Both the position numbers and the translations under genes were made by a program. This document shows positions 11,609-25,100 of a stretch of DNA of 64,000 nt, piece by piece. How positions within the stretch are numbered: position 1 is the stretch's first letter; each line of letters starts with the position of its first letter. The notes below the pieces were generated by a model. The model did no database searches, had not been told where the DNA came from, and saw only the letters and a program-made list of their open reading frames with translations. Origin of the DNA: Physcomitrium patens (Eukaryota; Streptophyta; Bryopsida; Funariales; Funariaceae); NCBI RefSeq assembly GCF_000002425.4, contig NC_037271.1, forward strand, positions 8,711,512-8,775,511, in the 5' to 3' direction.

Positions 11609-13166
11609 CTCTTCCCTCCCTCTATCCCACAAAAGAGAAAATGAAGAAGCAGAAAACACAGAGAAAAGGTCGCAATAACCTCAAGCTCTCATGTGATGGG
11701 ACCCAAGTCCAGAAATAAAATCCAAACACAAATTCAGCGTTCCTCTAATATTCTTACATTCACAAAGGAGGGTTGTCATTCTCCATTTTCCACATGCACA
11801 CTAAAAGCAGGAAACTGCAGAAATAGAGTTTGTCTAATTCCAAGTAAACCCTGCAATTGACAACCTCAAGAGAAAAACAAAACAATACAATAATTCAGGG
11901 CGTGCTTCAAGCACACATTCTTGCTGGCAATTGTGGCTATTTTGGTACGTAGTAGACAGAATGAGTTTCCAGATGTTTCGATACAACCCACGTTCGAGAG
12001 TGCATTGGCATCCTTCGAAGGTGACGAATGCTTGCGTCAACAGTTTCTTTTCAGAGCCTGGAATGGACGTTTTACACAATGGGACAAATCAGCCGCTTTC
12101 ACACTGCGCCTTCTGAATGGCCCATCTTCCGCATACTGTTCACAGTGGAATGAGATTTCAAGGAGCTTCATGGGTGAAGACTGAATTCCATAATGGAAGC
12201 TAAAACTGGTAGTGTCTTTGATAATGACGTTCATTCCGGTTTCTAACACTTCATTGACTACCGGTGAGACGGATTTATCCAGCGACGAGAGGCTTTCTTC
12301 CATCTGATCCCTGCAGTTGCCAAATTACGACAGGCAATAATAGAAAAATTGACAGGGACGGCACAGCATGGAGTGGGATTAAATGTGAAGTGCGGTTGGA
12401 GGTGGTGACAACCATCTGTTGGTAGCGAAGATGACAAGATTTTATGAAAGACCTTAAAATCAATTTTACTTCAGTATTTCTAGACTCTGGTGAAAGTGAC
12501 AGAATAAGGGTTAGATCCACTGGTTTGGCCACATCCAGCCTTTTGCTAAAAAAGAGGCTGCATCTTACAAGAAAAAACATTATTAGAATTTGAGAAGGCC
12601 GAGGACATGAGAGAAGGGTAAGGTGAGCCGGTCACCGTCGTCCCAATGCTGTAGTAGAGAAATGAAAATTAGATTCATAATCAGAATTCAAATTCCCATG
12701 AGTACAGAGTACATACTTGCGTTCAGAAAAATGCACACATTGTAGGTTAAGTGCCCGAAGAGTAGATTTAATCTCGAAAACATTCCGTGAATACCAACAC
12801 CGATTCCTTGAGTGTACTGTACAGAGTGTAAGCTCTAGGCGGTTCTCAATACTAGAGGCCAAGCATTTTCATGCTCATCAAGGATATCTAGGCTTTCTAC
12901 GACCCAGTGCATGAGCGCAATCTCTGAAAAAATGGTTGCATACGCTTCCTTGCACTTCACACAAAACCATAAGACCTAATCTAATAGATTGGTCTCGTTT
13001 TGAGAGACAAGTACATCAAGTTAAGTAGTTAGGAGCAGTAAGATATAGTAGGAATCTGTGCAGGAGACTCCTTGGTTGTTCAGAGTCACCTAAATGTGTA
13101 GGAGGCATTGTTGTCGTCATCTTTAAGTCTAAAAAAAATCGATCCAATGAAATTAGAAAAATTCCC
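11609..13166. other. upstream region of FAX and 3' flank of GT34
   Basis: About 1.56 kb separate the GT34 stop from the FAX start. This must contain the FAX promoter and leader plus the GT34 3' UTR. Several short minus-strand frames (for example 12037-12303 and 12275-12580) have no recognised motif. No RNA gene or repeat was found. Confidence 0.45.
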
Positions 13167-14705
13167 TTATGTTCGTTGGTTTATCGCTTCCTGCTCGGCT
13201 AGTTCCTTGTTCCGCAAAAACTCCTTCTCCTGAAAATTGAGAGACGCAGTTGCATCTTCAGGTTTAGGTTTGCGCTCCTCTAGTAAACCTAGTGGGTCAG
13301 CGGTGTCCTTGCGAATGCGTTGCGTCTTGAATGATGCCAGAGCCCTGTGGGCATAGCCATACTTTTCCAGCACTTGGTTGTCTGCAAAATTGAAAGCTCG
13401 CTCCATCTGCAAGAAACATTCATCCACTTCGGGAGTCACAGAGAGCTGGCAGGGCTTGCACCCTACGAAGTGAGTCACGAAAGGCCACCGCTCATCTCCA
13501 AAACCGGGGTGACTCTTCGCCATCAACTCTTCATACCTGTAAACCAAGTATTTCCAGTACCCATGAAGGTAGAACTCCCACTCGATGTGCGTCTTCAGCT
13601 TCCATTTAGGGTCATCAAAGAGCATAAGGTAGACCAGCGCGGATTGATCATCAGCTTCAAAGGTAGGACGCTCAACTAGCTTGGCAGTCAACATTTTTCC
13701 TGCAACAAGTGCCAAAGAGAGATTAAGAGTGAGAAATGAAGGCCCTTACAGCAGAGGGCCTAAATCACACAGAAGTACTCACTTCATGAATGATAGAAGA
13801 GGCATCACAGCAGATGTGAATTTCAAGCCTCGAGCAAAGGCGAGTACAGTAGCCGCACCTGCGTTAACCCTAGTTTCTCCTTCCGGGCCAAAGGGAGCCC
13901 ATGCATCGAGCAGATCCAGAGACCATTGACAATTTCTGATGAGAAAAATACCAGTATTCAAACCTATCCAACGATGCTGCTCAAACAAGAGGTTGTGGAA
14001 CCCATGCACGACCAAGTTCTTGCCCTCATACTTCTCCATAGGCATCTCAAAAGCCATGTCCGTGAAGATGGCGTCACTATCCATCCACCATATCCACTCG
14101 ACTTCAGGGTGACTAACCATCAGCTTCCTTAAGAGTGGAAGCTTAGCCCAGAAAGAAGTCATTTCTTTAGAAAAAGTTGCCATGTTGTAGAAAAACTCGA
14201 GTCCGTGGAGGCGAGCGTAGTCGAGTCTGTTCTTTACAAACTTCAGATGGTAGAAATCACCCATGGGATTAGCACAAGGGCCGGGCTGCGAACCCGACAC
14301 GAGTAGGATCTTCGGCTTGCCGTTACGGGTCTTGTTCTTTCCTGGGTTGAGGTTATTCCAGATCACCCGCTGCTGATCCCAGTTCGAAATTTTGGGACCT
14401 AGAGTGTAAGGCGTACTAGGGTCCCATTTCTCCTCTTCGACAAACTTACTGGCGGTCACTGGATCTGGTTTCTCAGAAATATTCACCTCGTCGGCCTGGG
14501 CGAGCTTGCGTCCATGTCGATTTTGCCCAACGTGCGCCCATTCAGTAGTACCTTCAATATCGCCAATATGATGGTCGCTTACCATCGCGGTACTTCGCAG
14601 AACAAGGATGGTTACAAGAACACAAAAAAGAGTGGCCTTACAGGAATTCAAGACTTGCATCATTTTGCGGGTCGTGGGAGTCATTACTGAGAGACCTTTC
14701 ATCAT
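13167..14705 (-). CDS. GT34 family glycosyltransferase (xyloglucan xylosyltransferase / galactomannan galactosyltransferase type), two exons
   Basis: Minus-strand exons 14705-13859 and 13699-13167 join through a split Gly codon (donor GCAG/GTGCGG, acceptor TTGCAG) to give 459 residues. It is a predicted Golgi type II protein: a short cytosolic tail, one membrane anchor at about residues 22-42, a stem, then the GT34 catalytic domain. The metal- and sugar-nucleotide-binding DSD lies at about 209-211 within WIWWMDSDAIF. Other family hallmarks are GSQPGPC, NTGIFLIRNCQWSLDLLDAW, FEADDQSALVYL and GDERWPFVTHFVGCKPC. Two N-glycosylation sequons (NIS, NKT) are in the stem. GT34 enzymes add xylose to xyloglucan or galactose to mannans; sequence alone does not decide which. 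The C-terminus has a charged Lys/Glu-rich extension. The longer frame begins with GTG, so the first ATG was chosen. Confidence 0.9.
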
Positions 14706-15740
14706 GTCTGGCACTCTGCGAGTCCTTGTGTCTAGGAGACACAGAGAAAGAAGTTGAAAGATCTTCCTGATCCTTCCTACAAATAACTATAGAATGAACA
14801 CTTCATTGAAGACAGCTTATCACATACTCCTCGGCTGCGTATCTGAGAGTGCACCCGCAAGATCACAAATAAGGATAGGCAAAACGGTATAGCTCTTAAC
14901 TGTCCACTCAACTCACAGACTTTTAACTGCACACTTGGAACTAAAAAAAAACAGTCCCAAAAGTGACACGAACTTCCTCATCCCGCATTAGATTCACTAT
15001 CCATAGCATTATGTCAATGATCATTAAATAAACCTCTCATAACAGATAGAATGAAATACAAGACAAGAGAACAGAAATCAGACACGGACACAAGCAAGTG
15101 CATCGCAAGAGAACAAAAAGCCTAGTTAGAAAGACACAACACATTTTCTGCACACTTCACAATCTACAAAGCACACGAAAAACGGCTAGTCTAGCCGCAA
15201 CCGATCCACCGCAAGCCTACACTGCCCAGAAAATAAGCCAAACCCCCGTCAACTCGTAGGCTCATCAACCCAACCACGAACAACGCACACCACAAACGAG
15301 CAAGCCAGCAAATAGGACTTACACAAGCACTAGTTCGTATTCATGCTCACACTCCACCTCGAAACCCCGCTTGAATCCAACCAATACAGAGAGCAAAACC
15401 TCACACCCAAGAGAGGAACTGACCACAGCGCGCTAGCATGCGCGAGAGAAGAGGAAACTCACCACTCCGGAACACAGCCAGCATAGAGACAGGTGAATCA
15501 ACTCGACGACGATGAGACTCTAGAAAGCACCCACGAGGAAAGAGGAGGAGATGCGAAAACGTAGGGGCGGGTAGCGAGGGTGGCAGGCAGCGGCAGCAGC
15601 AGGAGGAGGGAGTTGGGCGAAGAGAGATCCAAAAAGGGCATCGACAAGGGGAGGCCGCAGCAGGGACGTGGTGTGCTAAAACGGAGTGCGTTATGGCGAG
15701 GCAATGCGCGCCACCCCGAAACCTGACTCTGACTCTGACT
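14706..15740 (-). promoter_or_regulatory. leader, probable leader intron and promoter of the GT34 gene
   Basis: A good minus-strand donor, GTGAGT, starts at 15462, and an acceptor, GACTCGCAG, ends at 14716, nine bases before the ATG. I infer a leader intron of about 747 bp. The GC-rich stretch about 15470-15720 would be the first untranslated exon and core promoter. The plus-strand frames at 15755-16087 look like by-products of the GC-rich promoter. Confidence 0.45.
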
Positions 15741-16414
15741 GACTTGCTCTCCCTGTGGTGGGTCTGTGCGATCCCCGCCCGCGGCGCAGTTTAATCCGCG
15801 TTTTCCTTCTTCTCCGCTCGATCCTCTGCTCCGCGGGACGCCTTGGATTTCACGCCCTCTCGGTGCATGTGCCCCCCACGACCGCTCAACTGCCCCCGCT
15901 TTGGATGTATTCTCTTCATTGCTCCCATCTCCGTGTCTTCTACTTATTAGTTTGTTTTTTAATATATTTTATATTTCCTAGATTTGGTGACCTAGGTGGA
16001 TTGACAATGGGGGAGAGCGAACTCTCACGCCTTCGCTTGCCTGTCAGCAGAAGATCTCTCTCTGAGGAATTTCCTTTTGCTTTCTGAATCCTCGTGAATT
16101 TTATAAAAACTAAAAATAAGAAGAAGGTGTTGTATCGTATATACCTATATTATCTAAGTAAGTGAAATCAAATAGAAATTGATTAGATAGATATTATTTT
16201 CATCAAAAGAGCATCAAAAAAGCTACTTATATACAAATTGGATTTGTGGGTGAATTATGTGACTATATAAACATCTTCACGAAATTTTGTACTTTGAAAA
16301 AGTCATTATAGAAGTGTCATGTAACTTGGATATTTGATTTGTAAGCCTTATAGTTATAACTAGGCTTCTATATAGTCTTCTTATAAGTTAATAGCTAAAC
16401 AAATAGGATGAAGG
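15741..16414. other. transition from gene island to repeat block
   Basis: Composition falls abruptly from GC-rich to AT-rich at about 15950-16100. I see no gene or defined repeat here. The first LTR relic begins at about 16415. Confidence 0.45.
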
Positions 16415-16885
16415 TGTCAAAGATATGAATGTAGATAAAATCCATAAGACAATATATTAATGAGTTATTAATAAAGAAAGAAAAGAGGGAGAAAATATAT
16501 TTATGAAACATAAAAGAATTAAAATAGCTACTTTCCAATATAAAGAAATTAAAGAGTCTTGAATTAAAATTGAAACATAAGAAAGGTGTTGACAAGACTA
16601 AAGATAACCTTTGTCTTGCTTCCATATATATATTAGTTGCAAAGGTCATATAGAAGATTCTTAGGAACCATAAGACTTGTGGCCCGAATATTAAGTTATG
16701 AGTAGATTCTAAGACAACTTTTCAAAAGTAGGAAATTCATAAACTAAGTTTAGATAGTCACATGGTATATCTATAAAAGTCTAAATATATAATCTAGTCC
16801 TAAAAAACTTCTTAAGAAAGATATATTCATTTTAATATGTTTATATCTACTTCTATTTACATAAATAATATGGACATTTGTTACA
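16415..16885 (-). repeat. LTR relic of element D, leftmost copy (B family)
   Basis: It aligns with the B LTR: a TGTCAAAGATATGAA start, the central GGTGTTGACAAGACTAAAG-like block and a TGTTACA end. On its right is the purine-rich (minus-strand) AGAAGGAATAA tract that precedes LTRs of this family. That makes this a 3' LTR of a minus-strand element. Confidence 0.6.
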
Positions 16886-17844
16886 TTATTCCTTCTTTTA
16901 AGCAACAAATTTTATAATGATTAATTAAATTAATAAAGTCTAAGACTTTTTGCATGGTATTAATAACAAACTCTAATTATTGTTTTCTACAAAGGTAGTT
17001 AGTAGATCCTTTCAACTATTGATGACATTCTATATGTAGATAAAAATACCATCTTTTTATTTAATATATATTTTAAAAATTATAGCTTCATTTGCATATT
17101 TAATTTATAAAGAAAAATCTTAAATAAGACAAAAAAATAAAGCATCACTTCAAGCTTTAAAGATATTTTTTATTTTAGTATCAATTTTCTATTAGATTTT
17201 TCTTTTTAAACTATTATTATGAAACAAATAAAGTATGATTTTTCTCAAGTATAATGTTTTCACAAATAAGAGTACATAAAAACTTTATTTTATAGTTTTT
17301 TATTTAAAAAAACTTTTAGCAAGCAAGATCAACTAAGAAATCTACAATAAAAACTTTATACAATTGTAGATTCATTCAAAGAATAGTACTATTATCTAGA
17401 AGATATTTCTAATCTAAAGATTATTTGTATAGATCATAATAATTTTAAGTATTTTATTTTAATATATATTTTGAATTATCACTAATTTTTTTGGAACATA
17501 TCTTTGTTAAAATTTATATTTAATATTATTTATTGGCTAAAAAAACAATAAGAATTTTCAAATATTTTATTAAGACAATCTTATCTTGCATTTAAAGAAA
17601 GAAATGCATCTGATCATCAAAAACAAATAATTCTTTTGAATCTACAATAATTTCATCTTTGAGTAATAAAATCAAAAGAACTTGTTGATTCAATCTTTCT
17701 TAATTAAGTTCAATCAAGTATGTCTTTAGATTGTTTTAAGTATGATATTAAGTAAAATCCTTTTAATTTTATAATACTTGTAAGTTTGAATTCAAGAACA
17801 ATCTTTTCTATTTTTAATGATGTTTATATACTTCAAATGATAAA
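16886..17844 (-). mobile_element. shortened internal region of element D
   Basis: About 950 bp of very AT-rich DNA lie between two B-family LTRs. The end next to the left LTR resembles the polypurine-side internal sequence of B. No coding region survives, and it is too short for a full internal region. A TA microsatellite lies just beyond, inside the next LTR (about 17922-17954). Confidence 0.45.
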
Positions 17845-17918
17845 GCTATCAAAGTCATGAATTATAAAGAATCAAAGAATTAATATACTAATATGATATT
17901 AAAAAAATAGATATTATT

Positions 17919-17959
<41 letters not shown>

Positions 17960-18074
17960 AAAAATAAAATGGTTATTTTAAAAAAATAAGAACATAAAAG
18001 ATTCTTGAAATAAGACTTGAAATAAAAAAAATTACTAGGAATGAAAAAGACATCATTCTTACTACTATATATAC
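17845..18074 (-). repeat. first part of a D-family LTR split by element C
   Basis: This resembles the first half of the B LTR (TATCAAAGTCATGAA start, the AAATGGTTATTTT block, CATTCTTACTACTATATA). It stops at exactly the point where element C begins. The second half resumes at 36915. An internal TA microsatellite expands it. Confidence 0.6.
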
Positions 18075-18605
18075 TGAAACATGACTGGTCTATCTTGAAA
18101 GTCTAAGATCCTTTTAATCTACAATAATATAAAATCAAATCACAAAGTAAGAAAAAATGGATCACAACCAAATCTAAATAGAACTAAACAGAATAGGACA
18201 TGAAAGACAAAACTGAACAAACAAAAATAGAACAAAGCAAAATTGAACAAGAAGATGCAAAACCAAACTTTACTAAAAGCCATACTTGACCAAATGCCAA
18301 AAGGCCCTAGCGAATCCTATTTATATATTGTCTAACCATCTTGGAACTTTCTAAAATATTCTTAATGATGGACTCTACTTAGACAACTGCCTTAAAATCT
18401 TTTTAGAAGGTTCTATGGTAGGTCCTTCATAGATAACTATGTTAAGCTCTTTATGGGATGTTCCATGGTGGTTCCTATATGATCTACTAACCTAGCTCCA
18501 ATTCTAAAAACTTCTATAATTTTTCAAATATAGTTCCAACTATTTATTTGTACATGTTAAGAATATAAATATCTTATCTATATGCCATTATAGTTAATCT
18601 TCTTC
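18075..18605 (-). repeat. element C, left LTR (3' LTR)
   Basis: It matches 36385-36914 along its whole length, including GGTCTATCTTG, CCATCTTGGAACTTTCTAAA and CTTATCTATA near the end. It begins with TG and is preceded by TATAC. Confidence 0.72.
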
Positions 18606-21575
18606 CACCAATATGAAATGTTTTTGTTTTGCTCTCGATAATATTTTCAAATTTTTTACTTGGCAATAGGTGAGATTTTGTGCAAGTTTCTATGTTGTAT
18701 TATGGATAGAATAATCTTTCCAAAGAACTTTGTACTAAAGTTATAGACATCCACTACTATGGCAAAGGTAGCAATGCTCCAAAATATTATCCACTTTATA
18801 CTCTTGTTGGCCATCAACTATAATTGGTGGTGGTGGTAGTTGATGTCAATCTCATAAGCGCTTTGGCTTAGTATAAAATTCCTTGAATTGCAAAATATAG
18901 AAGATTGGATAGACCAAAATAAGTGGCAGAAACTCAAGGCAATATACAATATCAAAAATCATTGCAGAAATGTATAAAGATCCAAGCTATTGAAGTGTCA
19001 GTTTGTAGACTTGGATTGATGTAATAAGTGGCAAATTGACGTTGAAAAGTAATATTTTGTTATCCTCTTAGAAGATCTTGTATTGTCAATGATTATCCGC
19101 ATACTGCTTTTGTCAATTTTGTAGCATAAGGAGGTAGAACCGTGCCTCTTGTAAGGCCATTATATGTTGTATAAACTACTTTTTTGTTGAATTGTTGGTG
19201 TTCTTGGAACAATAGAGAGTTACTAGCATAATCAAATGCAAACCAATGTTAAAGAAAAATAGTGAATGACTAGTATCTGCTTGAATACTATCATTGTAAG
19301 TAAATTCTAAGGATGTCAAATATTCATCCTAGTTATTATAATGAACTATAATGAATGCCCGCAACATATCTTCTAAGGTCAAATTTGCATGCTTTGTTTG
19401 TCTATCTATTTGGAAATAAAAGGACATAGACATGACAAGTCATATACTTAGTAGCTTGAATAAGACTTGCCAAAAACTTCTTGTAAAGATTGAATCTTGA
19501 TCTAAAACAATGATACAAGATAATCCATGGTAATAAAAGATAATATCAAAGAAGATTCATGCAAGTGTCAAGGCATTAATATTAAAGTACATTATAGCAA
19601 AGTGAAGTTGCTTTGAAAGTCGATCCACAAAGATAACAATTGTAATGTGATTATGAGGCATCTACGGCAAATACATAATGACATCTATAGTCACCTATTC
19701 TCAATATACCATTAGTAGTAGAATTGGCTATAATAGCCTAAAAGATGCTATATTACGTGCTTTATTATATTAATATGATTTACAAGATTACACAAAAGCT
19801 CGAATAATACAATCCAAACTAGCCTAAAATCATGTCTTTAAGATCCATTCTAGAGTCTTCTCTTGTCCTAGATGTCCAAATATTAGAATATCATGTCCTT
19901 CTTAAAATATGCATATCTAAAGTATAGAGTTATCAGGTATACAAAATCCACTTCTTAAAATAAAGTAAGTCATTATTAAGACTATAAGCTTCATATTATA
20001 TATTATTGACCTTCAACCGATTGTTAATCATCTCGAAATAAGCATTTCAATGCATAACTTTTTTTCTCATTCTACTCCTTTGATTAGGTTTGAAATAATA
20101 CTACTAATGGTAGCAACTTCTGCCTTGTTTTTTGATTTGGCCTTCAAGTTTGGTCTCCAAGATAAGCTTTCTAGTACAATATATTATCGCCCTTGCTTAT
20201 ACTCAAGTTGAATATGAAAGAGCTATAACTGTTCTTTCCAACAATGATGTCATGATTTCATATTTTGTAGATGCAAATTATGTAGCAAAGATCAATGGTA
20301 AATCCAAACAACCACTTGCTTCTCCAATAGATAGTATTGCCATAGCTTTGTGGCATACATAATTGCTAATTATTCTTAATTATGTGTAGAATAATTGTAC
20401 TTTTTTCTTCTAAGCTTGCGTGATTCATATACCACAAATTAAAAGCCCTTACCAAAGTCTTATTAAAGGATTATTCCATATTAAAATTAGAAGCATCAAT
20501 GTCAAGTATACAAAGAAAGTTAGAATTATATGGTTGCAATATTAGAGCAGTAATGAGTGCTTCCTTCAACCTATCAAAGTTGCTTTGCTGTTCAAGTTTC
20601 CATTCAAATGACGCATCTTTCTCAAATAGGTTTGTCAATAAGACAACAATGTATATAAATCACCAAACAAAATGGTAATAATATCTAGCAAGGCCTAAAA
20701 ATGAGCGGACTTCAGAAGCATCTTCAAAGGTTGGCCAATCTTCTACTACTTTCTTATTATCTTGCTCTATATGCATGCCTTTGGAGGACACTACATGCCC
20801 CAAAAAGGTGACTTCTAACTTCCAAAGTTTATATTTTCATTACTTCTAATAGAAGCGACTATCATGCAATCGATATAGTGCTTCTTGTAGGTGTTGCTCA
20901 TACTTCTGACAAATTTTATTACATATGAAGATATCATCAATGAAAATAACTACATACTTGTCCAAAAATTCCCAAAACAACTTATTCATGTGATATATGA
21001 AAGAAGCTAGAGAATTGGTGAGGCCAAAAGATAAAACAAGCCATTCAAAATGTCCATAGCACGTACAAAATGCCATCTTTTATATATCTTCTCTTGTGAT
21101 AGGTGTCTATCAATAGCCACTCTAAAGATCTAATTTGCTAAAGAACGTCACTTCTTAAAATTGATCAAAAAGCTCATCCACGCATGGAAGTGGACATGGA
21201 TTCTTAATAGTCTATTCATTGAGGCCTTGATAGTTGATGCAAAGTCAAAATCCACCATCCTTCTTGGATGCAAAGACTACAAGTGTTCTCTGTAGTAATG
21301 TCCTTTCTTAAATGAGGCCCTTTTCAAAGAGCTCATCCAATATTATTTACAGCTCTTGAAGTTCTTTTGGTGTTAGGTGATAAATTGGCCGACTTACTAG
21401 TTTGGCTTCAAGAAATAATTCTATTTGAAAGGAAGCACCTTGATCAGGAGGCATGCCATTAAGTAAGTTGGTTGGAAAAACATTCCAATATTTTTGTATG
21501 AGTTGCTCTACTCATTCTATTCCTTCAATTATCTTTCCTATCACTAATACAAGATTTGAAACCACTATATATATT
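18606..21575 (-). mobile_element. element C internal region, left part (RT to integrase relics)
   Basis: A minus-strand frame at 20846-21076 preserves a gypsy reverse transcriptase core, with YGHFEWLVLSFGLTN followed by VIFIDDIFI. Neighbouring frames carry further RT pieces. The rest (18.6-20.6 kb) corresponds to RNase H, integrase and the 3' internal region but is badly decayed and AT-enriched. Small open frames on the plus strand here are by-products. Confidence 0.65.
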
Positions 21576-22107
21576 TGTATCAAAGACATGAATCCCAAAG
21601 AAAGAAAATCCTCAATATACTCTTGTATCATTAAAGAGAACTAAAAAGTCATTCAAAAGGTAATGTAATATTAATTAAAATGGCTATTGCCAAAAATAAG
21701 AAGACTAGAAAGTCTTGGAAGAAGACTAAGGATTAGAATGGCATTGACAAGAGTGAAGAAGGCTTCACTCTTACCTCTTTATATACTTATAGCTACAAGC
21801 TACATAGCAATGTCTTATAGGACCTCTAAAATATGTTGACTTTGCTAATCACATGTCTTAACTTGCAAGATAAGTTATCTATGTATGTGCCACATAGTTA
21901 GCTTGTTCCGCAAGCTACCAACATGTGGTTAGCTTGTTGGCCAAGTTTCTAACTTGTAAACACATCTAAACTCAAACTCGCATCTATAAAGCTTCAAGGA
22001 AGCTTATAGGAAGCTTTTCTAAAAGTCTTTATGAAATTAATCTTTATTTACTTATTTCTATCTAATTATATAAGTAATTATTGAATTAAATATATACGTT
22101 TGTGATA
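21576..22107 (-). repeat. element B, left LTR (3' LTR)
   Basis: It starts TGTATCAAAGACATGAA and shares AATGGCTATTG, GACAAGAGTGAAGAAGGCTT, GTCTTATAGGACCTCTAAAA and AGTTATCTATGTATG with 33346-33794. The minus-strand purine tract AGAAGAAGGAATAA abuts its inner edge. Confidence 0.75.
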
Positions 22108-25100
22108 TTATTCCTTCTTCTAGGAACAAGTTCTACAAGGAATGATCATACACTTTCATGGGTCTTTGTAATTTTTTTATCTTGGTTTTGATGGATGTTG
22201 CTAATGAAAGGCTTTAACATTCTTTATTGTATTTGTAAGATGCTTTGTTGGCTCCCATATACATTTGGTAAGATTATATCCCTGCTAATGAATAAGATAT
22301 TTCAACTTATTTCAATGCCACTTAGAATCTAAGACTTCTTCTACCTCAAATTCTTGATTATTATCTATTCATATATGAGAAGGTGACATTTTTCTTCTTC
22401 CCAAGATATTTAGTGTCTTATATAGCTCAAGAAAGGACATGTAAAATACAGGGTGGATCTTCATAGACTTCGATAGATGTAATCGAAAAGCAACATGATT
22501 GATTAATTCACAAATAAAAAAAAGTTTCAACTTATAATAGTCTAACTTATCACAAGGACAAGTAGTCTTGATATTTTGATGAAGTAATTATACCTTGTCA
22601 CCTACGTTGAATTGTGGTTATTCCTTACGATAAAGATCTGTGTTGGTCTTTTGCCATTTTTAAGCTTCTTTTAATTGTATCTTCATTATTACATATAGTT
22701 CTAACAAATAATTTGCTAAATCTTTTGCTGTAGGATTATCAACTTTTGAAAAGTCAAGAGTATCAAGTCATGGATGATAATTATAATTTACAAAGAAAGG
22801 TATTTATTGAGTAGAAGAATGTACCGAATTATTGTATGCAAACTCTGCCAATGGCAAAAGTGTTGTCCAATCATCTTGATGATAGTTGATGGTATACCAT
22901 AAATACTACTCTAAAACTTGATTCACTTGTTTTGTTCGTCTATCAGTTTGAGGATGAAAAGTAAAAGAAATCTTTATATCTACCTTTAGAATCTTGAATA
23001 GAGTCTTTCAAAATCTCAATACGAATTGAGTCCCTCTATCCAATATAATATCCTTTGGCAATCCATAATAGCGATAGATATTGTCAAAAAAAACCTTTAG
23101 CTATTTTTTCACGTAAAATAGATTTTGTATATGGTACAAAATATATCATTTTGATGAAGCGATCTACAGTTATGAATATAGACTCATATAAACCTGAGAT
23201 TGGAAGATCCATGATAAAATCCATAGAAACAAAAGACCATGGTTGTTCTAGAATTGGTAATGGTTGAAGAAGTCCATAAGGTTGATAGTGAAGAGTTTTG
23301 GATCTTGAACAAGTATCACATAATTGTACAAATTCTTTTATTGCCTTCCTTATTTGTAACCACCAAATTTTTTTAGATATAAGCTCTAAAGTCTTATTGT
23401 ATCTAAAATATCTTGTTGTTGGAAAGTTATGATGTGCTTAAAAAATACATAGACATATTTTTTATTCTAGAATATATAGGTGTCGTTTGAAATAGAAAAG
23501 GTTGTTCTTGAAATTGAACTTTGAAATATTATGAGACTTAGAAAAAAGATTCTTAATATCATGAACAAAAGAATTAGAGGACATATTTAATTGGATTTTC
23601 TCGATAAAGGTTGAATCAATAGTCAATGATGATTTTATTGCTCAAAGATAAAAATGCCTGAGCTTCAAGAAATTTTTTCTTTTTTTATCAAAAGATGCAT
23701 CTCTTTTTTTTGGTGCAAGTTAAAAAAAACATTTAGAAAAGGCATCTGATAGACCAATTTGTTTTTTTGGATCAATAAATGAGCTTGAAATTGAATCTGA
23801 ATAAAGACATGTTCTAACGAGCTTGATGATGATTCAAAATACATGTTGACATCAAGTACTCAAGGTTCTTATGATCCATACATATGGTAACTAGACTTGA
23901 AGTGCCTTCTAAATAATGAAGCTATTCTTGAAATGAATCCATAATTACAACGAGCTCTTTTTTATAGATCTCATAATTAATTTTGGCTCCTAAAAATTTC
24001 TTAGAATGAAAAGCTATTAGGTGGAATTTATCATCTATTTCTATTTAAAATAATACGACACCTACAACAAAGTTTGACACATCTATTTCCATAAAAAAAA
24101 GCTTTGGAAAAGTTGATGAGATATAAGATTGGTGTATAAGTAAATTCCTTCTTTAAAACATCAAATGATGCTTCTACTTCTTTATTCCACTCAAGTTTAT
24201 CTTTATAAGTCAAACGTATAAGTGGAGTTGTAACTTGAAAAAAGTTCATGATGAAGATTTGGTAGTAATTAGCAAAGCCTAAAAAGCATTGCACATCTCA
24301 TAATGTTCTTGAAATCTTCCAATCTATGATAGTTTAGACCTTCTTGAGATCCATCATAAGGCCTTCGTTGAAAATGATATATCCTAAAAAATCAACTTGA
24401 GTAGTGTGGAATAAACACTTTTTCAACTTGGTATATAATCCTACATCTCTAAATTTTTGTAACACTCAACGAATATGAAGTTCATATTCTTATGTGTTCT
24501 TAGAGTAGATTAGAATGTTGTCTAAATAGCAAATGATAAAATCATCTAGAAACTCACAAAAAATATCATTCATAAGATGTTGAAAAGTGGCTCGTGCATT
24601 CGTGAGTCCAAAAAGCATGACATTATATTCAAAATGTCCATATCTAGTTCGAAAAGCAGTCTTCCATTCATCTCTTTTTTTGATACAAAGTAAATTATAT
24701 GCTCATCGTAGATCTATTTTAGTATAGATCTTTCCTTGATTGAGTTGGTCAAGAAGTCCTAAAATCAAAGGCAAAGAATACCTATTTTTGATGGTGATCT
24801 TATTGAGTCCTCAATAATCCACACACATTTATAGAGATCTATCTTTTTTCTTCACAAATAAGATAGGAGCTCTGGCTAGGAATTTAGAATGGCATATGAA
24901 GTTCTTTGTTAAGTTCTCATCAATGTACACTTTAATCCAGCCAATTCATTCTGTAATAAGCTATAGATTGGTCTGAATAGTAGTTGAGTTCCTTCTTATA
25001 AATCAATTGAATAATCATAAGGTCGATGCTCTAGAAGAATATTTACATTCTTCTTTTCAAAAATGTCTTAGAATTCTTCATATTAGCTAAGAATACTACT

